From Acidobacteriota bacterium (GTDB lineage Bacteria > Acidobacteriota > Thermoanaerobaculia > UBA5066), in assembly GCA_008363385.1 (NCBI GenBank), contig RHKY01000029.1, positions 56,413 through 88,713 on the forward strand: a stretch of 32,301 bases of DNA, written 5' to 3'. Below are positions 26,820 to 32,301 of the stretch, one piece after another. Both the position numbers and the translations under genes were made by a program. A model generated the notes under the pieces. The model ran no database searches. It saw nothing but the letters and a program-made list of their open reading frames with translations, and had not been told where the DNA came from. Each line of letters opens with the position of its first letter. The first letter of the stretch is position 1.

Positions 26820-27590
26820 TCAGTGCAGGTACGAGCCGCCGTTCAAGGGTATCGCGACTCCGTTGCAATACGAGCCGAGCGGCGAGGCGAGGAACAGGAC
26901 CGCGCCCGCCACGTCCTCCGGGGTGGCGACGCGGCCGAGCGGGATCTCGGCGCGAATCGCCTCGCCCCTCACGGCCAGCGTCTCCCGCACCTTGTCGGTG
27001 TCGACCCAGCCGGGGCAGACCGCGTTCGACGTGATCCCGTTCGGGCCCTCGGCGCGGGCCAGGCACCGGGCCAGGTTGACGAGACCCGCCTTCGAGACGG
27101 CGTAGTCGGGGTGGTCCGTCTCGGCCCGGAACGCGGAGCGCGAGGCGACCACGACGATCCGCCCGAACCGTGCGGCGCGCATGGCCGGGAGCGCGATCAG
27201 GGCGAGATGGGCCGCCGCCTCCAGGTTCACCGCCATCGTCGTCCGCCAGCGGGCGAGGAACGCCCGGTCGTCCGGCTCGTCGAACGGGTTGCGCTGGTCC
27301 GTGGCCGCGTTGCTCACCAGGATCAGCGGGGGACCGAGGCGCTCGGCCACCTCCCGGTGGAGCCGGCGCCTCGACTCCTCGTCGCCGACGTCGGCGCGGA
27401 CGACGATCGGCGGCGGGCCGCCGTCGGCCTCGATCGCCGCGGCGACGGCGCGTGCGGCCGCCTCGTCCCGGACGTAGTTCACGGCCACGCGCGCGCCAGC
27501 CCGGCCGAGAGCGCGGGCGGTGGCGGCACCCACGCCGCGCGAGGAGCCCGTGACGAGCGCGACGACGCCCGCGAGGTCGATCGAGGTCAT
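26820..27590 (-). CDS. Short-chain dehydrogenase/reductase, FabG-like, copy A
   Basis: The 256-aa Rossmann-fold oxidoreductase has the cofactor motif TGSSRGVG (14-21), S150 (VVVASRSAF) and the Y163-x3-K167 pair (DYAVSKAG). It ends NGGSYLH. The usual NNAG motif after beta-4 is SNAA here. It resembles FabG-type 3-oxoacyl-ACP reductases and related NAD(P)H sugar or polyol dehydrogenases; the substrate is unknown. It is a tandem paralogue of the next gene upstream: same length, same terminus, and catalytic residues at the same numbers. Confidence 0.9.
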   Translation of the reverse strand: MTSIDLAGVVALVTGSSRGVGAATARALGRAGARVAVNYVRDEAAARAVAAAIEADGGPPPIVVRADVGDEESRRRLHREVAERLGPPLILVSNAATDQRNPFDEPDDRAFLARWRTTMAVNLEAAAHLALIALPAMRAARFGRIVVVASRSAFRAETDHPDYAVSKAGLVNLARCLARAEGPNGITSNAVCPGWVDTDKVRETLAVRGEAIRAEIPLGRVATPEDVAGAVLFLASPLGSYCNGVAIPLNGGSYLH

Positions 27591-27651
27591 CGGAGGCCCT
27601 CCGTCGCCCGGTCCCTCCCGGGCCCTCCGAGTCTGCCAGACGGCCGCCGCG

Positions 27652-28422
27652 TCAGTGCAGGTACGAGCCCCCGTTGAGGGGGAGCGCGACGCCGTTGCAG
27701 TACGCCCCCATCGAGGAGACGAGGAAGAGGACGGCGTCGGCCACCTCCTCCGGCGTGGCGACGCGTCCGAGCGGGATCTCCGCCCGGATGGCGTCCCCGC
27801 GCTCGGCGAGCGCCTCGCGGGCCATGTCGGTCTCGACCCAGCCCGGGCAGACCGCGTTGGCGGTGATCCCGTGCGGGCCCTGGGCCCGTGCCAGGCAGCG
27901 GGCGAGGTTGACCATCCCGGCTTTGGAGACCGCGTAGTCGGGGTGCTCCGTCTCGGCCCGGAAGGCCGACCGGGACGAGACCATGACGATCCGGCCGAAG
28001 CGCTCGCGCCGCATCGCCGGCAGCGCGAGGAGGGTGAGGTGGGCGGCGGCCTCCAGGTTGACCGACATCGTCGTCCGCCACCGGGCGAGGAAGAGCCGGT
28101 CGTCCGCCTCGTCGAACGGGTTCCGCGGGTCGACCGCCGCGTTGTGGACGAGGACGAGCGGAGGCCCCAGCTTCTCGACGACCTCGGCGTGGAGCCTCCG
28201 GCGCGCCTCCTCGTCGGCGAGGTCGGCCTCGACGAGGAGCGGGCGGGCCCCTCCATCGGCCTCGATCGCCGCGCCGACGGCCTCGGCGGCCTCGCGCCTC
28301 CGGTTGTAGTGGACCGCCACGCGGGCGCCCGAGCGGGCCAGCGCACGGGCGACCGCCGCGCCGATCCCGCGGGACGAGCCCGTGACGAGGGCGACGGCCC
28401 GGCCGAGGTCCAGCTGCGACAT
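27652..28422 (-). CDS. Short-chain dehydrogenase/reductase, FabG-like, copy B
   Basis: Also 256 aa, with TGSSRGIG (14-21), S150 (VMVSSRSAF), Y163 and K167, and the same NGGSYLH ending. Differences from copy A are spread over the whole protein and include the active-site neighbourhood (HNAAVDPRNPF against SNAATDQRNPF). Corresponding bases are 832 bp apart, which marks a tandem gene duplication. ATG 28422 follows the pantothenate-kinase gene after 69 bp, and 61 bp separate it from copy A. With the kinase it may form an operon linked to CoA or acyl metabolism; this is inference. Confidence 0.9.
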   Translation of the reverse strand: MSQLDLGRAVALVTGSSRGIGAAVARALARSGARVAVHYNRRREAAEAVGAAIEADGGARPLLVEADLADEEARRRLHAEVVEKLGPPLVLVHNAAVDPRNPFDEADDRLFLARWRTTMSVNLEAAAHLTLLALPAMRRERFGRIVMVSSRSAFRAETEHPDYAVSKAGMVNLARCLARAQGPHGITANAVCPGWVETDMAREALAERGDAIRAEIPLGRVATPEEVADAVLFLVSSMGAYCNGVALPLNGGSYLH

Positions 28423-28491
28423 GCGTGCCTCTCCGCGGGGGGGGCCCCGCCGCCGGAGTTTGCCGCATCGGCCCGGATTCCCGCAGCCGGC

Positions 28492-29430
28492 TCAGCGGGG
28501 CGAGGCCGGCGGAGCCGGGGCCGGCACCCCTCGCCGCGTCATCTCGAGCGCCCCGAGGGCCCCCGCGAACTCGCCGCCCGGGAGGAACCGCGCCCGGGCC
28601 CCCGTCATCGCGGTGACGTCCGCGAGCACCTGGCGCAGGACGTCCTGGCCCCTCAGCGTCGAGCCGGCGTAGAGGACGTCCACGGTGGCCTGGCCGCGCG
28701 AGCGGCGGAACGTGGGGGAGGCGGCCCTCAGGAACGCGGCGTGGGCCCCGGCCAGGAGCGCCACGTTCTCGCCCACGAGACCGACGACCGCGGCGGCGAG
28801 GTCGCCGGGGCTCCTCGACTGGCCCTTCCCGAAGTTGGCGGCCGTCAGGTCGGCCGGAAGCGCGATCTGGCCCGTCGGGTAGACGTCCCCCACGGTCAGG
28901 TCGACCCGGGTCCGGTCCCCCTGGCGGGCGAGGGCCGCGAGCATCTCGTGGTCCCCGTCCCCCAGGAGCAGCCGGCCGAGGCCCCGGAGCGTCCCGCCGC
29001 CGAGGGCGGTGCCGCCGACGCGGGTGACCCTGCCGGGCGCGTCGACCCTCAGGATCGAGGTCCCGGTGCCGAGGCTGACGAGGAGGTGGGGATCGGTCGG
29101 GACGAAGCCGGCGGTCTGGAGGAGGAGCCGCTCGCCGACGCCCCACGCCTCGAACTCGTTGACGAGGCTCGGCGGGATCGGAGCCTCGGCCAGCCGGTAC
29201 GAGCCCCCGCCGGTGGCGGCCACGAGGCCCGTCCGGATCGACCGGAGGAAGGCGTCGAGGAGGGCCGTGTCCCGGGCGGCGCAGACGAACGTCTCGTACG
29301 AGGCGACGGATCGCCCCTCGGGGACCAGGACCGCCTTGACGAGCGTGGCGCCGAGGTCCAGTCCCACGTCCCAGGTCTTGCCTCTGCCCAGGACCACGGC
29401 GGGATTGTCGCGCAGACGTCCGGCGCGCAC
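28492..29430 (-). CDS. Type II pantothenate kinase-like protein
   Basis: The 312-aa protein matches the acetate/sugar-kinase fold of eukaryotic-type (type II) pantothenate kinases such as staphylococcal CoaW, which phosphorylate pantothenate in the first step of CoA synthesis. Motifs are VGLDLGATLVKAV near residue 22, a phosphate-binding LVSLGTGTSIL, the family block GGTALGGGTLRGLGRLL, and VLYAGSTLRGQ. The start is uncertain: GTG 29430 has GGAGG about 12 nt upstream, but GTG codons at residues 12 and 22 are also possible. Bacterial type II enzymes are rather rare outside staphylococci and some bacilli. A different small substrate cannot be excluded. The gene lies 36 bp after the large secreted-protein gene. 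Confidence 0.78.
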   Translation of the reverse strand: MRAGRLRDNPAVVLGRGKTWDVGLDLGATLVKAVLVPEGRSVASYETFVCAARDTALLDAFLRSIRTGLVAATGGGSYRLAEAPIPPSLVNEFEAWGVGERLLLQTAGFVPTDPHLLVSLGTGTSILRVDAPGRVTRVGGTALGGGTLRGLGRLLLGDGDHEMLAALARQGDRTRVDLTVGDVYPTGQIALPADLTAANFGKGQSRSPGDLAAAVVGLVGENVALLAGAHAAFLRAASPTFRRSRGQATVDVLYAGSTLRGQDVLRQVLADVTAMTGARARFLPGGEFAGALGALEMTRRGVPAPAPPASPR

Positions 29431-29466
29431 ACCGCGGGGCGGCCTCCGTCGGTCCTGCCGCGGGAC

Positions 29467-31719
29467 TCAGGGGCAGGCGAACGGGCCGTCCCGGATCAGC
29501 TCGAACGGCCGGCCGAGCGCGTTGGAGTAGCTCCGGACGAGACCCATTTGCGTGTCCGTCACGGTGAGGGTCACCGCGAGGTCGGTCAGGCCGTTGGCGT
29601 AGACACCGACGTTGTGGGTGCTGCTCGAGCAGAAGCTGACCATCTTGGCGACCACCTCCACGTTGGCCGGTTCGAAGAACCAGAAGTACCCGGTGTCGCT
29701 GGTGAGGCGGACCGCCTTCCCGGAGCCGGTGCCGCCGCCGTAGTCCCGGTAGGTCGAGGTGACGCGGAAGCGGTCGTTCAGCAGGCAGAGGCTCGTCGTG
29801 TCGGGCGTGCAGCCCGCGGACGGCTCGACGGCGGCGACGGAACGGAGGACCCAGCCGGCCCCGGGCTCGGGCGAGGGGCCGGGGCCGGCGACCACGACGG
29901 TCGCCTCCGGCGCGGGAGCCGAGGCTCCCTGCGAGCACGAGAAGGGCCCGTCGCGGATCAGCCTGAACCCCGTGCCGAGCGGGTTCGCGTAGTTCACCGT
30001 CAGGCCGGTCACGGTGTCGGTGACCGTGATCGTCACGCCGAGGTCGGTGAGGCCGTTGGCATAGACGCCGACGTTGTGGGTGCCGCCCGAGCAGAAGCTG
30101 ACCATCTTGGCGACGACCTCGACGTTGGCGGAGGTGAAGTACCAGAAGTAGCCCGTGTCCGTCGTGAGGGGAACCGCCTTCCCCGTTCCCGTGCCGCCGC
30201 CGTAGTCGCGGTAGGTGGACGTCACGCGGAACCGGTTGCCGAGGAGGCAGAGCGTCGTCGCGTCGGCCGTGCACGAGTGCGGCGCCCCGGCCTGGAGGAC
30301 CGAGAAGGACTTTGCCGCGACGGTCGCGACGCCGCTGCGCGAGTCCGCGCTCAGGTTCGCCGACCAAGAGACGGTGACCGCGCCCGATCCCGTTCCGCTC
30401 GCGGGCGAGACCGTGATCCACGAGCCGTTCCCGGAGGCGGTCCAGCCGCCACCCTGGCAGCCCGTGGGCGACCCGGTGACCGTGACGGTCGTCGACCCGG
30501 CCGCGGCGTTCGGGAGTGCCAGCGTGGAGGAAAGCGAGAAAGAGCTGCACGTCGTCACGCCTGCCGAGAGGCGCGCCACGCGGACGTCGCCGCCCACCAT
30601 CAGCATGAGGTACGGCTCGCCGTCGAGGACCGCGAGATCGAGGACGCTCACCGTCTTCCCGGGAAAGGCCGCGACCGGGTCGGGCCAGGCCGACCAGCTC
30701 GTGCCGTTCCAGCTCTCGACGACGATGGATGGACCCGACTGGCGGGCGAGGAACAGGGTCGAGCCGGAGCCCTCGACGACCGCGAAGGCAAATGTCTCCG
30801 GACGGGCGTCGAGGCTCCGGATCACGGTCCAGCTGGAGCCGTTCCAGCGGGCGACGCGGAGGTATCGACCCGCGTACTCCCTCCAGGCGACGACCGGCTG
30901 GCCGGAGACGACGGCGACGTCGGGCGCTCCGGCCTCGGACCCGACGGCGAAGCAGGGGCCGAGCCACCAGTCGGGCAGCGTCGGCCTCGTCAGCTTCAGC
31001 ACGTTGACGCAGCCCGTCCCCCCGTTGGTGAGCGGCGCGAACGGCGAGTCGAAGGCGACGTACAGGGCGGCATCGTCGCCGGCGAGGGAGACCGAGCCCA
31101 CGGAGTTCGGTCCCCCCCAGCCGAAGGAGCGGTACCCACCGTACACGCCCTCGGCGCCCGAGCAGGTCGGCCCCTCCGGCCCGCAGTCCACCCAGACCTT
31201 CTCGAGGCCGTCCAGGTCCGTCCGCGTCCAGGCCACGTAGGGGAGGCCGAGCCCGAACGCCGTGCTCTTGCCGTGGTGGCGGGTCAGCGCGAGCCGTCCC
31301 CAGCTCATCCAGGCGGGGTAGGCGGAGACGTTCTCGAAGTAGACGAGGTCGCCGTCGTCGTCGATCCACGCGAGCTCGGTGAAGGTCCCCTTGACCGCGG
31401 CGGAGGGCGCCCAGCAGTCGTAGTCCGGGAACGTCTCGAGGTCGACCCACGCGCTGCCGTCCCACTCCTTCACGACGGCGTCGCTTTGACCCGGGAGAGA
31501 GGTCCCGGTGACGCAGGTGACCGCGACGAGCCGGGAGCCGTCGCCGGCGAGGGACCCGCTTGTCGTATCGCCCGGCACGGGGTCCGGCAGGACGGTCACC
31601 TGCCCGCTCGCCAGGCCCGCCGCGAGACACGAGGCGATCGTCAGGACGGCGTGGGGGTGAAGGCGCACGGGGCGTCGCCCGCACGCCGGGGTGTCGGTCG
31701 CGTGTCGCGTCGGTCTCAC
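29467..31719 (-). CDS. Large secreted protein: propeller-like repeats, BACON-like domain, two tandem C-terminal modules
   Basis: The 750-aa product starts at GTG 31719 behind GGGAGG. A long signal peptide runs to about residue 40 (LTIASCLAAGLASGQ). Residues 40-385 contain WDG/WNG-x-SW motifs at W86, W292 and W337, suggesting a beta-propeller. Residues 391-481 look like a BACON domain (WTASGNGSWITVSPASG, ending SFSVLQAG). Two related modules follow, 483-595 and 637-749, each with LCL..RFRVTSTYRDYGGGTG, NVEVVAKMVSFC, HNVGVYANGLTDL and TVTDT. The protein is probably exported to the periplasm or cell surface, perhaps binding glycans or other ligands. No catalytic motif is seen and the function is unknown. 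The usual longer frame upstream lacks a signal peptide. Confidence 0.8.
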   Translation of the reverse strand: MRPTRHATDTPACGRRPVRLHPHAVLTIASCLAAGLASGQVTVLPDPVPGDTTSGSLAGDGSRLVAVTCVTGTSLPGQSDAVVKEWDGSAWVDLETFPDYDCWAPSAAVKGTFTELAWIDDDGDLVYFENVSAYPAWMSWGRLALTRHHGKSTAFGLGLPYVAWTRTDLDGLEKVWVDCGPEGPTCSGAEGVYGGYRSFGWGGPNSVGSVSLAGDDAALYVAFDSPFAPLTNGGTGCVNVLKLTRPTLPDWWLGPCFAVGSEAGAPDVAVVSGQPVVAWREYAGRYLRVARWNGSSWTVIRSLDARPETFAFAVVEGSGSTLFLARQSGPSIVVESWNGTSWSAWPDPVAAFPGKTVSVLDLAVLDGEPYLMLMVGGDVRVARLSAGVTTCSSFSLSSTLALPNAAAGSTTVTVTGSPTGCQGGGWTASGNGSWITVSPASGTGSGAVTVSWSANLSADSRSGVATVAAKSFSVLQAGAPHSCTADATTLCLLGNRFRVTSTYRDYGGGTGTGKAVPLTTDTGYFWYFTSANVEVVAKMVSFCSGGTHNVGVYANGLTDLGVTITVTDTVTGLTVNYANPLGTGFRLIRDGPFSCSQGASAPAPEATVVVAGPGPSPEPGAGWVLRSVAAVEPSAGCTPDTTSLCLLNDRFRVTSTYRDYGGGTGSGKAVRLTSDTGYFWFFEPANVEVVAKMVSFCSSSTHNVGVYANGLTDLAVTLTVTDTQMGLVRSYSNALGRPFELIRDGPFACP
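29468..30273 (-). repeat. Intragenic tandem duplication, 462-bp period
   Basis: The two C-terminal modules of the secreted protein repeat with an exact 462-bp (154-codon) offset, for example GTCGGT at 29581 and at 30043. The stretch around 29605-29670 and its partner at 30067-30132 are nearly identical in bases, so the duplication is fairly recent or kept alike by conversion. An Ala/Pro/Gly linker (about residues 598-634) joins the modules. Confidence 0.85.
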
Positions 31720-31890
31720 GTTCGCCTCCCCCCGCTGCCGCGATCCGGCGGGCGGGGACGCAGGCGAAGACCGAGACGGCACCTCCGGCGGCATCAGCAG
31801 GCGGGGGCTCGACCCGGGCGCCCGGGAAGCGTCCGCGACCCGAGCGCACCGTCGTGCGCCCTTCTCGGCCGACGGCCTGCCTTCTGTCTC

Positions 31891-31919
31891 GAATATGGTC
31901 CGAGCGCGTCGGTTGTCAA
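31891..31919 (-). promoter_or_regulatory. Likely sigma-70 promoter of the secreted-protein gene
   Basis: On the minus strand, a perfect TTGACA (31919-31914) is followed after 16 bp by CATATT (31897-31892; 4 of 6 to consensus). The bases here are much less GC-rich than the surroundings. Transcription would begin near 31885, leaving a leader of about 165 nt before the GTG at 31719. Confidence 0.55.
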
Positions 31920-32016
31920 CGGCGTCGCGGGGCCCCACGCGGGCGGTCGGGTGGGGCACGCGCGGAGACGCGCGATTCGGCCGGTTCAGCCGGTATCATT
32001 CGGGCAGAGCGCCCGG

Positions 32017-32040
32017 GACCCGCCGCCGAGGCGGGTCTTT
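32017..32040 (+). terminator. Terminator-like hairpin in the leader of the 2-oxoglutarate dehydrogenase gene
   Basis: GACCCGCC (32017-32024) pairs with GGCGGGTC (32030-32037) around a 5-nt loop, followed by TTT and CCCCCTC. It lies 28 bp before the ATG and downstream of the likely plus-strand promoter, so it may act as an attenuator. The T-run is short. Confidence 0.45.
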
Positions 32041-32065
32041 CCCCCTCCCGGGCCGGAGTGACCAG

Positions 32066-32301
32066 ATGACCCCGACGCTCAGAAACGCCGTCCTCGATGC
32101 CCTCACCGACGTCTTCGGCGACAACGCCGGATTCGCGCTCGAGCTGTACGCGCAGTTCCGCGCCGACCCGTCCTCGGTGGCGGAGTCGTGGAGGACGACC
32201 TTCGAGCGTTTCGAGGCGGAGGCGCGCGTGGGGGCGGAGGCCGTCCCCGCGCCGGCGGCCGCTGCCCCGGCGCCCGCCGCGGCCCCGGCGGCCCCCGCGG
32301 C
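32066..32301 (+). CDS. 2-oxoglutarate dehydrogenase E1-like protein, N-terminal part (runs off the window)
   Basis: The first 78 codons are present. Residues 14-45 fit the N-terminal docking segment of SucA/Kgd E1 (DVFGDNAGFALELYAQF, then DPSSVAESWRTTFERFE). From about residue 58 an Ala/Pro-rich linker begins and continues to the window edge. Such a linker after the E1 docking segment is typical of the actinobacterial-type multifunctional Kgd proteins, in which an E2-like acyltransferase domain follows, but that part lies outside the window. ATG 32066 has GGAGTG 5 nt upstream. The family is well supported; the choice between SucA and Kgd type is open. Confidence 0.75.
   Translation, partial: MTPTLRNAVLDALTDVFGDNAGFALELYAQFRADPSSVAESWRTTFERFEAEARVGAEAVPAPAAAAPAPAAAPAAPA

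Larger units (their letters stand above)
31720..32065. other. Divergent intergenic region (346 bp)
   Basis: The region separates the secreted-protein gene (-) from the 2-oxoglutarate dehydrogenase gene (+). It holds a likely minus-strand promoter (31891-31919), a TATCAT -10-like hexamer for the plus strand at 31994-31999 without a clear -35, and a terminator-like hairpin at 32017-32037. I find no convincing gene in it; a plus-strand open frame crossing it is antisense to the secreted-protein gene at its 5' end. Confidence 0.7.

Noticed and set aside
27520-32061. Very long plus-strand open frame opposite the dehydrogenases, kinase and secreted protein
   Set aside because: It crosses five well-supported minus-strand genes and has shadow composition throughout. 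Long open frames are common by chance at this GC content.

Overview
The window is very GC-rich, densely coded bacterial DNA with GTG and TTG starts and many 4-nt stop/start overlaps. An Oar-type TonB-dependent receptor, a secreted protein with tandem Cys-containing domains, a fused nuoCD and the general gene set suggest a Gram-negative from the Acidobacteriota or a related environmental phylum. This placement is inference; there is no rRNA or other phylogenetic marker in the window to settle it.

Layout. 1-239: tandem copies of a multi-hairpin intergenic repeat. 240-5188 (+): two overlapping genes for PEP/pyruvate-binding (PPDK_N, ATP-grasp) proteins; the second has an N-terminal GAF-like region and a C-terminal nucleotidyltransferase domain. 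5261-10511 (-), convergent to these: gdhA, a third PPDK_N protein with two receiver-like domains, and a metallophosphoesterase. All three PPDK_N proteins lack the phosphohistidine and PEP/pyruvate barrel domains of true dikinases, so they look like a regulatory or signalling set rather than metabolic enzymes. 10688-11410: a vapBC-type toxin-antitoxin module with a perfect 16-bp palindrome upstream. 11503-12036: a WbuC-family cupin. 12101-15088: an Oar-like TonB-dependent receptor, followed by a second block of the hairpin repeat. 15360-18020: a short/branched-chain acyl-CoA dehydrogenase and an APC-family amino-acid permease. 18092-19065: tRNA-Cys, tRNA-Leu and RNase III, with rnc starting 5 nt after the tRNA.

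19072-21776 (-): a secreted CGQC thioredoxin-like protein and a DsbD-type thiol:disulfide interchange protein. In the latter, the thioredoxin domain appears circularly permuted: the second half lies before the membrane domain and the first half, with WCIPC, ends the protein. 21817-26131 (+): a promoter, tRNA-Phe, peptide deformylase, a small BFD-like [2Fe-2S] protein, and a reduced complex I cluster nuoB-nuoCD-nuoI that ends at a third copy of the hairpin repeat.

26356-31719 (-): a 131-aa secreted protein with an outer-membrane-like C-terminus, two tandem paralogous short-chain dehydrogenases, a type II pantothenate kinase, and a 750-aa secreted protein with propeller-like WNGxSW repeats, a BACON-like domain and two copies of a 154-residue-period module. 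The window ends in the first 78 codons of a 2-oxoglutarate dehydrogenase E1-like gene (32066 onward, +), preceded by a terminator-like hairpin in its leader.

The strongest candidates for something undescribed are the three-protein PPDK_N set (240-9081), the permuted DsbD (19072-20880) and the recurring composite hairpin element (three loci).
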